A DNA stretch of 64,000 bases from the NCBI GenBank assembly GCA_040403315.1, contig JBBAKX010000001.1, forward strand, positions 558,001-622,000. The letters are read 5' to 3'. Numbering within the stretch: position 1 is the stretch's first letter; every line of letters begins with the position of its first letter. Below, in pieces: positions 37,434 to 45,468 of this stretch. The notes beneath the pieces were generated by a model. That model ran no database searches and was not told where the DNA came from. It saw nothing but the letters and a program-made list of their open reading frames with translations. This stretch comes from CAMCXT01 sp040403315 (GTDB lineage Bacteria; Bacteroidota; Bacteroidia; M30B66). Both the position numbers and the translations under genes were made by a program.

Positions 37434-38147
37434 TTACTTCCAATCGATTTGAAAAATCTCCTGAATTTCTTGAAGCAACAGTTTTTCTACTTCTTGAAAA
37501 TCAACAACTTGTTCTGGAATTTCTCGCTGGATGCTGGTAACGTCTTTGTCTTTGATTCCACAAGGAACGATATAGTCAAAGTATTTTAAGTCGTTCACCA
37601 CATTCAAAGCAATTCCATGCATCGTAACCCAGCGGCCACATTTTACGCCCATCGCACAAATTTTTCGGGCAGTAGGCTTGTCGGCTTCTATCCAAACGCC
37701 AGTGTAACCTGGAAAGCGGCCTGCTTCGATGCCTAATTTTGCCAGCATGCGAATCACTGCTTCCTCCAAATTTCTGAGGTACAAATGAATATCGGTGAAG
37801 AAATTCTCTAAATCTAAAATCGGATACACCACCAACTGTCCGGGGCCGTGGTGTGTAATGTCGCCACCTCGATTAATCTTGTGATAAGTTGCTCCGATGG
37901 ATTTGAGCTGTTCGTCGTTGAGGAGCAAATTTTCATCTGATCCACTTTTCCCCAGCGTGTAAACCGGTGGATGCTCGCAAGCAATCAGGTAATTGGATGT
38001 TGGATTTTGAAGATTGTTCTGACGGTTGTCCATCTTCTGGGCAACAATTTCGTCGAACAACCGCTGCTGATAATCCCACGCTTGTTGGTAATCGATCAAC
38101 CCTGCACGGATAAGTTCCGTTGTTCGGTGAGGATCGGGGTAGGTCAT
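37434..38147 (-). CDS. lipB: Octanoyltransferase (lipoate biosynthesis)
   Basis: 237 residues. Transfers octanoyl from acyl carrier protein to lipoyl domains. Signature RGGDITHHGPGQLV (about residues 93-106), the catalytic-lysine region ICAMGVKCGRWVTMHG and the cysteine in YIVPCGI are all present. The start overlaps the stop of the isomerase gene by 4 bases (ATGA), so both are likely co-translated. Confidence 0.96.
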   Translation of the reverse strand: MTYPDPHRTTELIRAGLIDYQQAWDYQQRLFDEIVAQKMDNRQNNLQNPTSNYLIACEHPPVYTLGKSGSDENLLLNDEQLKSIGATYHKINRGGDITHHGPGQLVVYPILDLENFFTDIHLYLRNLEEAVIRMLAKLGIEAGRFPGYTGVWIEADKPTARKICAMGVKCGRWVTMHGIALNVVNDLKYFDYIVPCGIKDKDVTSIQREIPEQVVDFQEVEKLLLQEIQEIFQIDWK

Positions 38148-39139
38148 GCCAATTTCGACATTTCAGATTTCAGGTGATTGATCACATTGATTTCTACCGC
38201 ATCAACGTTGCGTTCAACGGATGCAAACCAAGAAATCCAGTCGCCTAGATGAATCCAATACATCATCCTCTCAAGACGATTGGCTCCTACAGAATTTAGT
38301 TCTAACGATTTTCCTGCACGGTTCGAAAGGATTCCATGTACGATATCCATCCGCTTTGCTGAACGGTAAAAATCATCTTCATTTTTGAAGTACATGGTTG
38401 CAATTTTGGCATTTTTATCTGCCCATCCCACCAATTCGTTGTGGTTCATTTCAGGAAACACATGATGCCAACAAAGCATTTTCGCGTTTTCGTTGAGCTG
38501 TTGTTTGAAACGAATAGCGATGCCTTCGTAACCGCTGCAAGTGTAAATTATAGGGAGCGAAAATGATATCGATTTTGCCAAAGCTTCTCCTTCCGATAGG
38601 AAATGGCTTTTGTGCGAAACCATATAATTCATTGAATTTTCCACGCTTGTGAGGGCGTTGTTGAGCCAGCCGTAATGTTCGAAAATTCCCAACAATTGCA
38701 CCAGCGAAAATCCTAAACAAGCTCTTGGTGGGTTCCCTCCGGGGATAAGAATGGCATCAAGATGATGTTCGGCAGCTAGTTTTGCCACTGTGCCTCCCGA
38801 AGTAATGCAAATAATCATGCAGCCTTTTTCGATTGCTTGGTGGAAGGTTGCCAAAGTTTCTTCAGTTTCGCCCGAATAGGAAGAAATGATAATCAATGTA
38901 TTTGCTGAAACCCAAGATGGAAGCGTGTATTCTTTGCACACATGCACGGGCATTGATCCTTCAAATGCCGAAAGCTCAGCTACAATTGTTCCTCCGATGC
39001 CCGATCCTCCAAGGCCAGAAACAACCACTTGCGCTGGAGTAGTTCTAAGAGGCTTTAGTGATGCGGATTTAAAAATGTTAAGTGCTTCCTTAAGTTGAGC
39101 CGGAAAAGCATCAATCAAATCTTTCATCAAGGTATTCAT
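38144..39139 (-). CDS. SIS-domain sugar phosphate isomerase (bifunctional phosphoglucose/phosphomannose isomerase type)
   Basis: 331 residues from the ATG at 39139 (a TTG two codons further up is also possible). Two SIS domains: VVSGLGGSGIGGTIV and IIISSYSGETEETL in the first half, and the second half with EMNHNELVGW, a hallmark of the archaeal-like PGI/PMI family. It converts glucose 6-phosphate, mannose 6-phosphate and fructose 6-phosphate. Overlaps lipB. A TACTTTTG box lies upstream. Confidence 0.9.
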   Translation of the reverse strand: MNTLMKDLIDAFPAQLKEALNIFKSASLKPLRTTPAQVVVSGLGGSGIGGTIVAELSAFEGSMPVHVCKEYTLPSWVSANTLIIISSYSGETEETLATFHQAIEKGCMIICITSGGTVAKLAAEHHLDAILIPGGNPPRACLGFSLVQLLGIFEHYGWLNNALTSVENSMNYMVSHKSHFLSEGEALAKSISFSLPIIYTCSGYEGIAIRFKQQLNENAKMLCWHHVFPEMNHNELVGWADKNAKIATMYFKNEDDFYRSAKRMDIVHGILSNRAGKSLELNSVGANRLERMMYWIHLGDWISWFASVERNVDAVEINVINHLKSEMSKLA

Positions 39140-39166
39140 GGTCAATAGCTAAGCAATAGTGGGATG

Positions 39167-39174
39167 CAAAAGTA
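39167..39174 (-). promoter_or_regulatory. -7 box of the isomerase-lipB operon
   Basis: TACTTTTG on the minus strand, ending 27 nt before the ATG at 39139. Confidence 0.5.
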
Positions 39175-39350
39175 CAACGCGACAATGCATTTTTATTCAC
39201 TGTGAATTGAAAGCCTGTCGCTGTAGATTATAAGTAACTGATAGTTAAGATGTGAGCGAATTATTTTATTGTTCTTGTAACAAATTTCCTTGCCTGAGAT
39301 ACTTAGGTGTAAACACCCAATTACTATATACAATTTAAACACCCCACACT

Positions 39351-39668
39351 ATGAAATCTTTGCTTTTAATTACCGCTCTGCTCTTCAATGTTGCTGCTTT
39401 TTCTAATGAAGTGAGCGATGAAAAAAAATCAAACAAGCTACAGGCTGCCAAAACAGAATTAAAAAATTTGTTTGATGCCAATAAGCCCTTTACCAAAGGA
39501 ACTGTAGTTGCATTAATAGCATTTGATGCTGAAGGTAAAGGCACAATAAAAGAAATTGATTCAAGTGATGAATCACTTAGCCTTTTGGTAGAGAAGAAAA
39601 TTGCATCGAAATCGTTTAGAAACATAAAAAACGAAACCATTCGCTTAGCGGTTGATTTTAGAAAGTAA
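39351..39668 (+). CDS. Small secreted protein
   Basis: 105 residues with a signal peptide (LLLITALLFNVAAFS, cleavage after residue 18). The mature part is about 87 residues, Lys-rich, with no known domain. It ends just before a strong terminator on the same strand. The opposite-strand frame of similar size has no signal peptide or terminator. Function unknown. Confidence 0.65.
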   Translation: MKSLLLITALLFNVAAFSNEVSDEKKSNKLQAAKTELKNLFDANKPFTKGTVVALIAFDAEGKGTIKEIDSSDESLSLLVEKKIASKSFRNIKNETIRLAVDFRK

Positions 39669-39700
39669 CACTCCATAGTTCTTTATAATGGTCCACGTAG

Positions 39701-39731
39701 GCCCGTCTTCAGGAGTGGAGACGGGCTTTTT
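39701..39731 (+). terminator. Rho-independent terminator
   Basis: GCCCGTCT / AGACGGGC stem with 10-base loop followed by TTTTT, downstream of the small secreted protein gene. Confidence 0.85.
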
Positions 39732-39807
39732 CATGTCTTAGAGAGAATTGCAAAAAGGGCTTTTAAGAATATTTAAAAAATTAGGATGTTTGCATTAGTT
39801 GTTTTTC

Positions 39808-39815
39808 TACTTTTG
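39808..39815 (+). promoter_or_regulatory. -7 box of the atp operon
   Basis: TACTTTTG; the ATG of atpB is 28 nt downstream. A TTTG at 39789-39792 is at 15-nt spacing, short for a -33 element. Confidence 0.45.
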
Positions 39816-39843
39816 CACCGCGATTCAAGAGCCCTTGAAAACT

Positions 39844-40959
39844 ATGTCAGATTTACTAGGAAAAACACGAATTACCCGTTTCATTGCGCAGATTTTTACA
39901 GTGATTCTTCTGTTCAGTGGTTTTTCGTCGAAAGCCAGCGATAACTCCGGAGCGTCATTCGACCCGGGAAAAATGATTACCGAACACATCAGCGATGCGC
40001 ACGATTGGCATCTTTGGGGTCATACGCATATTCCACTTCCTGTAATTCTTTACACCGACAAGGGTTTTGAAACATTCTCTTCAAATCAGTTTCGCAACCA
40101 CGATACACACGCTTTCCAAGATTATGCTGGTAAGCACTACACTTATCGCTTAGAAGACGAAAAGATTCATGTGGTTTCGAATGGTGAAGTAGATCATAAT
40201 TTCCAAGGTACATTTTTAGATGTATCGATCACCAAAAATGTTTTTACAATCTTTATCGTTTCGGCGATCATGGTGTTTGTATTCCTATCGGTTGCTGGTA
40301 CTTACAAGAAGCGTGTAGGCATGGCTCCGAAAGGAATCCAAAGTTTCGTAGAGCCTATCATCATTTTTATTCGCGACGATTTAGCTAAGCCTGCAATCGG
40401 TAAGAAGTATGAGAAGTTTATGCCTTACCTTTTAAGTGTATTCTTCTTTATTTGGATTGCGAATCTCCTCGGACTAGTTCCAGTGCTTCCTGGTGGTGCT
40501 AACCTTACCGGAAATATTGCTGTAACCCTCACATTGGCAGTAATTACCTTTATCATTACAACCATCAACGGAAACAAGCACTATTGGGGTCACATTTTCG
40601 CGATGCCTGGTGTTCCACCTTGGGTTTTGATTATCCTTACTCCAATCGAGATTTTGGGGATGTTCCTTCGTCCGTTCGTATTGATGATTCGTTTGTTCGC
40701 AAACATTTCGGCAGGTCACATTATCGCCTTGGCGTTCTTTTCTTTGATTTTCATCTTTGGTGAAGGTGGAGATTCAGTTGGAGCCGGAATGGGAGTTGGC
40801 GTTGCCAGTTGGTTGTTTACAGTATTCATGATGTGTCTCGAATTGTTGGTAGCATTCCTTCAAGCATACGTATTTACATTGCTTTCTGCTGTGTATTTCG
40901 GCGCTGCTGTTGAGGAAGGTCATCACCATGAAGAGCATCATGCTGAACATGCTCACTAA
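39844..40959 (+). CDS. atpB: ATP synthase F0 subunit a
   Basis: 371 residues from the ATG at 39844; an earlier in-frame start is possible but gives a poor N-terminus. The proton half-channel subunit. The N-terminus looks like a signal sequence (TRFIAQIFTVILLFSGF), followed by a soluble His-rich part, as usual in Bacteroidota. The conserved helix with RPFVLMIRLFANISAGHII carries the essential Arg. The C-terminus is histidine-rich (EEGHHHEEHH). First gene of the operon. Confidence 0.96.
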   Translation: MSDLLGKTRITRFIAQIFTVILLFSGFSSKASDNSGASFDPGKMITEHISDAHDWHLWGHTHIPLPVILYTDKGFETFSSNQFRNHDTHAFQDYAGKHYTYRLEDEKIHVVSNGEVDHNFQGTFLDVSITKNVFTIFIVSAIMVFVFLSVAGTYKKRVGMAPKGIQSFVEPIIIFIRDDLAKPAIGKKYEKFMPYLLSVFFFIWIANLLGLVPVLPGGANLTGNIAVTLTLAVITFIITTINGNKHYWGHIFAMPGVPPWVLIILTPIEILGMFLRPFVLMIRLFANISAGHIIALAFFSLIFIFGEGGDSVGAGMGVGVASWLFTVFMMCLELLVAFLQAYVFTLLSAVYFGAAVEEGHHHEEHHAEHAH

Positions 40960-40993
40960 TTTGAATTTTGTTTAACCCTTAATAATAAGTACA

Positions 40994-41239
40994 ATGACTT
41001 CAATTCTTCTTGATGGTACTCTAGGTCTCGGTTACGGTCTTGCTGCACTTGGTGCTGGTTTGGCTGCTGTAGGTGCTGGAATGGGTATTGGCCGCATCGG
41101 CGGTAGTGCTCTTGAGTCAATCGCTCGTCAGCCAGAAGCTGCAGGCGATATCCGCGCAAACATGATTCTTACTGCCGCTCTTGTTGAAGGTGCAGCCTTC
41201 TTCGCGATGGTAGTTGGTCTTCTCGTTACCTTCAAATAG
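40994..41239 (+). CDS. atpE: ATP synthase F0 subunit c
   Basis: 81 residues, two helices with the polar loop ARQPEAAGD. The ion-binding glutamate is in the second helix (LVEGAAFFA). The surrounding residues do not look like the Na+ set, so protons are more likely. Gly-rich first helix (GLAAVGAGMGIG). A hairpin terminator follows. Confidence 0.97.
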   Translation: MTSILLDGTLGLGYGLAALGAGLAAVGAGMGIGRIGGSALESIARQPEAAGDIRANMILTAALVEGAAFFAMVVGLLVTFK

Positions 41240-41252
41240 TATTCATTGCATT

Positions 41253-41291
41253 AACTACCGGAGCTGCGGTTGGCATCTTCGGTAGTTTTTT
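41253..41291 (+). terminator. Terminator-like hairpin between atpE and atpF
   Basis: AACTACCG (41253-41260) pairs with CGGTAGTT (41280-41287) across a 19-base loop, followed by TTTT. It would reduce transcription past atpE and give a surplus of subunit c. Confidence 0.65.
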
Positions 41292-41329
41292 CAGGTTAAA
41301 CAATTCACTACAACGTTTTTTATCAAGCT

Positions 41330-41824
41330 ATGAAACTTGTAACCCCCGATTTAGGACTCGTTATATGGATGTCGCTAACATTCTTAACGGTTCTCTTCCT
41401 CCTCAGCAAATTCGCTTGGAAGCCGATCTTAAAAATGATCAAGGACCGCGAAGAAAGTATCGAAGGAGCGCTTCAAAGTGCTGAAAAAGCAAAACAAGAA
41501 ATAATTCGACTTCAGTCGAACAACGAAAATCTTCTTCGTGAAGCTCAAGTTGAACGTGAGTCTATGTTAAAGGCTGCGCGTGATGCAAAAGATTCTATGA
41601 TCAATGAGGCTAAGGCTACTGCTAAAGCTGAGGCAGATCGTATCATTGCATTAGCTCGTGAGGCGATCAACAACGAAAAGCAAGCAGCTGTTACTGAGTT
41701 GAAAAACCAAGTAGCACAATTGTCTCTTCAAGTAGCTGAAAAACTCATTCGTGAGCAACTCAGTAGCGATGAGAAACAAAAAGAACTGGCCAACAAACTG
41801 GTTGCTGAGCTTAAATTGAACTAA
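41330..41824 (+). CDS. atpF: ATP synthase F0 subunit b
   Basis: 164 residues. One N-terminal transmembrane helix (LGLVIWMSLTFLTVLFLLSKF) then a long charged helix with heptad spacing that forms the peripheral stalk. Ends 7 nt before atpH. Confidence 0.95.
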   Translation: MKLVTPDLGLVIWMSLTFLTVLFLLSKFAWKPILKMIKDREESIEGALQSAEKAKQEIIRLQSNNENLLREAQVERESMLKAARDAKDSMINEAKATAKAEADRIIALAREAINNEKQAAVTELKNQVAQLSLQVAEKLIREQLSSDEKQKELANKLVAELKLN

Positions 41825-41831
41825 TCCCGCC

Positions 41832-42389
41832 ATGCAGGAAACAAAAGCCGCCATCAGATATGCCCGCTCGTTGTTCAGTCTCGCGATTGAACGCAATGAG
41901 TTGGAGCCGGTGAGTGAAGATATGATTCTCATCTCTAAAACGATTGCTGAAAACCGCGATCTAGCAGTGATGTTGAAAAGTCCGATCATTAAATCCGACA
42001 AGAAAGTTACTGTTATTCGCCTCGTTTTTGAAGGCAAAATTGGCACAACCACTTCAGCGTTTCTTGATCTTATTATTAAGAAACGTAGAGAAATGTTTAT
42101 AGAAGACATCGCTCGGCAGTTTGTGATTCTTCACCTAGAAAACAATGGTGTTGAAGAAGCTTTGGTAATTACAGCCCACAAAATAGACGATTCTTTCAGG
42201 GCAAAAGTGATTGCCTTGGTGGAGAAAAGTACCGGCCACAAAGTGGTGCTTGAAGAGAAAGTAGATCCAAATGTTTTAGGTGGATTTATTCTTCGTTACG
42301 GCGACAAACAAATTGACACTTCTTTAGAGCGCGAATTCCAACTCCTCAGAAGAGAATTCAACAAAAACCTTTACGTAAAAGACTTTTGA
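41832..42389 (+). CDS. atpH: ATP synthase F1 subunit delta
   Basis: 185 residues of the OSCP/delta family: ETKAAIRYARSLFSLA at the start and DPNVLGGFILRYGDKQIDTSL near the end are typical. Links F1 to the peripheral stalk. Gap of 36 nt to atpA. Confidence 0.94.
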   Translation: MQETKAAIRYARSLFSLAIERNELEPVSEDMILISKTIAENRDLAVMLKSPIIKSDKKVTVIRLVFEGKIGTTTSAFLDLIIKKRREMFIEDIARQFVILHLENNGVEEALVITAHKIDDSFRAKVIALVEKSTGHKVVLEEKVDPNVLGGFILRYGDKQIDTSLEREFQLLRREFNKNLYVKDF

Positions 42390-42425
42390 TCAAACGTGGC
42401 TCATGCCACTCAACAATAAGCAATC

Positions 42426-44006
42426 ATGGCTGAAATCAAACCTGCAGAAGTTTCTGCGATTCTTAAGCAACAACTTTCCGGTTTCACAACCGAAACGCAA
42501 CTCGAAGAAGTGGGCTCCGTGCTCCAGGTAGGTGACGGTATTGCCCGTATCTACGGCCTTAATAACGTACAGTCTGGAGAACTCGTTGAGTTTTCCAACG
42601 GACTTCAAGGTATCGTATTGAACCTTGAAGAAGATAACGTAGGTGCGGTATTGCTTGGTTCTTCTAACAATATCAAAGAAGGCGATGTAGTTCGTCGTAC
42701 AAACCGTATCGCTTCTATCAAAGTTGGTGAAGGAATGGCTGGCCGGGTTGTAAACACAGTAGGTGAGCCGATCGATGGTAAAGGTCCAATTGCAGGCGAG
42801 TTATACGAAATGCCTTTGGAACGTAAAGCTCCAGGTGTAATCTACCGTCAGCCGGTAAACGAACCACTTCAAACTGGCATCAAAGCAATCGATGCGATGA
42901 TTCCTATCGGTCGTGGTCAGCGTGAATTGGTTATCGGTGATCGTCAAACTGGTAAAACAGCGGTGTGTATCGATACTATCCTCAACCAAAAAGAATTTTA
43001 TGATGCAGGTGCTCCAGTTTTCTGTATCTACGTTGCAATTGGTCAGAAAGGATCAACTGTAGCGAATATCGTGAAGATCCTCGAAGAAAGTGGTGCAATG
43101 GCTTATACCATCGTGGTAGTAGCTACTGCATCAGATCCTGCTCCAATGCAGTTTTACGCTCCATTTGCAGGTGTTGCAATTGGTGAGTACTTCCGCGATA
43201 CTGGTCGTCCGGCATTGATCGTTTATGATGATTTGTCGAAACAAGCGGTTGCTTACCGTGAGGTATCTCTCCTTCTTCGTCGTCCTCCAGGGCGCGAGGC
43301 TTATCCTGGTGACGTATTTTACCTTCACAGCCGCCTTCTTGAGCGTGCAGCGAAAATCAACGCTACAGATAGCATTGCACAAGCAATGAACGATCTTCCT
43401 GAGTCTATTCGTCACTTAGTAAAAGGTGGTGGATCTCTAACAGCTCTTCCGATTATCGAAACGCAAGCTGGTGACGTATCTGCATACATCCCAACCAACG
43501 TAATTTCTATTACCGATGGTCAGATTTTCCTAGAGTCGAACCTCTTTAACTCTGGTGTTCGTCCAGCGATCAACGTTGGTATCTCTGTATCTCGTGTAGG
43601 TGGTAACGCGCAAATCAAGTCGATGAAGAAAGTTGCTGGTACCTTAAAAGGTGACCAAGCTCAGTATCGCGAACTTGAGGCATTTGCAAAATTTGGTTCT
43701 GATCTCGATGCTGCAACTAAATTCGTACTCGACAAAGGTTCTCGTAACGTTGAAATCCTAAAGCAAGCGCAGTACACGCCTTTCAAAGTAGAAGATCAAG
43801 TAGCAATCATCTATGCTGGAACAAAAGGCTTACTTCGTAGTGTGCCTGTGAATAAGGTAAAGGAATTTGAAGCTTCTTATCTTTCTGTACTTCGTGCGCA
43901 ATATGCTAGCACATTGGCCGATTTGAAAGCCGGAAAATATACAGACGAAATCACCGCTGTACTTGATAAAGTGGCGCGCGAAGTTTCATCAACCTATACT
44001 AATTGA
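42426..44006 (+). CDS. atpA: ATP synthase F1 subunit alpha
   Basis: 526 residues. Non-catalytic nucleotide-binding subunit. P-loop GDRQTGKTA, Walker B LIVYDDLSKQAVAYR, and the C-terminal helical domain. Full length, well conserved. Confidence 0.98.
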   Translation: MAEIKPAEVSAILKQQLSGFTTETQLEEVGSVLQVGDGIARIYGLNNVQSGELVEFSNGLQGIVLNLEEDNVGAVLLGSSNNIKEGDVVRRTNRIASIKVGEGMAGRVVNTVGEPIDGKGPIAGELYEMPLERKAPGVIYRQPVNEPLQTGIKAIDAMIPIGRGQRELVIGDRQTGKTAVCIDTILNQKEFYDAGAPVFCIYVAIGQKGSTVANIVKILEESGAMAYTIVVVATASDPAPMQFYAPFAGVAIGEYFRDTGRPALIVYDDLSKQAVAYREVSLLLRRPPGREAYPGDVFYLHSRLLERAAKINATDSIAQAMNDLPESIRHLVKGGGSLTALPIIETQAGDVSAYIPTNVISITDGQIFLESNLFNSGVRPAINVGISVSRVGGNAQIKSMKKVAGTLKGDQAQYRELEAFAKFGSDLDAATKFVLDKGSRNVEILKQAQYTPFKVEDQVAIIYAGTKGLLRSVPVNKVKEFEASYLSVLRAQYASTLADLKAGKYTDEITAVLDKVAREVSSTYTN

Positions 44007-44030
44007 TTTCAACCTTTTTCATAGCATCCA

Positions 44031-44915
44031 ATGGCTAATCTTAAGGAAGTCCGTAACAGGATCGTTTCGGTAAGCTCTACACAGCAAATCACCAGCGCCA
44101 TGAAAATGGTGTCGGCTGCTAAGCTTCGCCGTGCACAGGATGCGATTGTCCAGATGCGCCCTTATGCTGAAAAGCTACAGGAAATTCTGGGGAATCTCAG
44201 TTCAAGTGTTGATGCAAGCGAGGGTGGTGCTTACTCGGTTCAACGCGATCCGAAAAAAGTGCTAATCGTAGCAATTACATCTAACCGCGGTCTAGCAGGG
44301 GCATTCAATGGCAACGTGCTGAAAGCTTGCAAACTTCTAACAACTACCGATTATGCGGATCAATTTGCAGCAGGTAATGTTTCATTTCTAGCTATAGGTA
44401 AAAAGGCCGCAGATTATTTTCCACGCAATAACATGCGTTTGGTGAGCAGTCACAACTCTGTATTCGATGGTTTAACTTTCGAAAAGGTTGCTACAGTTGC
44501 TCAGCAAATCATGGACTCTTTCGTGGCTGGAGAATTCGATCGCGTAGTTTTGGTTTACAATCGTTTCAAAAATGCAGCAATGCAAATCACTACAACGGAG
44601 CAGTTTCTTCCGGTTGTTCCTACTGCAAAAGATGAAAACGTAAAGACTTCTGCAATCGATTACATATTCGAGCCGAACAAATCGAGCATCGTGTTGGAGT
44701 TGATTCCAAAGTCGTTGAAAATTCAGATCTTTAAAGCTGTGCTTGATTCGCATGCTGCCGAACATGGCGCACGTATGACAGCCATGAACAAAGCAACCGA
44801 CAACGCGAAGGAAATGTTGAAAGAACTTCGTTTGTCATACAACAAAGCACGTCAGGCCGCTATTACCAACGAAATCCTCGAGATTGTAGGCGGAGCTGAA
44901 GCTCTGAATGGATAA
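44031..44915 (+). CDS. atpG: ATP synthase F1 subunit gamma
   Basis: 294 residues, central stalk. N-terminal IVSVSSTQQITSAMKMVSAA and C-terminal NKARQAAITNEILEIVGGA are the two coiled-coil ends. Last gene of the operon; beta and epsilon subunits (atpD, atpC) are not in this window. Confidence 0.97.
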   Translation: MANLKEVRNRIVSVSSTQQITSAMKMVSAAKLRRAQDAIVQMRPYAEKLQEILGNLSSSVDASEGGAYSVQRDPKKVLIVAITSNRGLAGAFNGNVLKACKLLTTTDYADQFAAGNVSFLAIGKKAADYFPRNNMRLVSSHNSVFDGLTFEKVATVAQQIMDSFVAGEFDRVVLVYNRFKNAAMQITTTEQFLPVVPTAKDENVKTSAIDYIFEPNKSSIVLELIPKSLKIQIFKAVLDSHAAEHGARMTAMNKATDNAKEMLKELRLSYNKARQAAITNEILEIVGGAEALNG

Positions 44916-44935
44916 GCTTTAATAACAAAATATTG

Positions 44936-44970
44936 AAAACGCATCTTCTGAAAAGGGGATGCGTTTTTTT
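44936..44970 (+). terminator. Rho-independent terminator of the atp operon
   Basis: AAAACGCATC / GATGCGTTTT 10-bp stem with 12-base loop and a run of seven T's, 20 nt after atpG. Confidence 0.9.
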
Positions 44971-44981
44971 ATTGGTGCATT

Positions 44982-45215
44982 CTATAAAGGATTCTGGATG
45001 TCATTACTCTCAGAAATTCGACCTTGTTTATACATTCGCTCACGCCTGATCATTTGAGTAAATAACATAAGCTTTTCCATGGGCTATCGATTCATATCAC
45101 GTATCAATCGATCATCTTCCGATTCATGAATAAATCCGGCAGATTTTGAGTTATCGTAGTTATCAGAATTCGGTTTCTCGTTGAATTGATTTTGTGCATT
45201 TGGATCCTCGTTCAT
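44982..45215 (-). pseudogene. Small gene interrupted by an in-frame TAG
   Basis: ATG at 45215 opens a frame of 43 codons (MNEDPNAQNQFNEKPNSDNY...RLIRDMNR) ending in TAG at 45084-45086. The same frame reopens at once (CCC, then ATG at 45080) for 32 codons: MEKLMLFTQMIRRERMYKQG, ending at 44982. The second part looks like a conserved helix. Read as one, it is a 77-codon acidic-then-basic small protein with a stop in the middle. It could be two small genes, a nonsense mutant or a read-through case. Confidence 0.35.
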
Positions 45216-45468
45216 AATGGTACCAATTACGCAATAATCGAGTTTAATGGATACAGTAGTCTAATATCCGCATTTTTTAATCGAGTTAGTTTTTATTTTT
45301 CTTCCTCATTCATAAACGTAAATGCACTGGTCAACAAATACGGTTTTCACGATTTCATAATTTAACTATCACTAGAATTAGGGATTGATTGGATCTTTTT
45401 TAAAACTAAAATTTGCTTTGTTAATATTCACAACACTAAAAATCTCAGTATTCTAGATAATTACTCAT
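45216..45468. other. Intergenic upstream region of the T9SS protein gene
   Basis: About 250 bases, AT-rich, between divergent genes. No conserved motif identified. Confidence 0.3.

Noticed and set aside
39335..39676. 113-codon minus-strand ORF
   Set aside because: Opposes the small secreted protein, which has a signal peptide and a correctly placed terminator.
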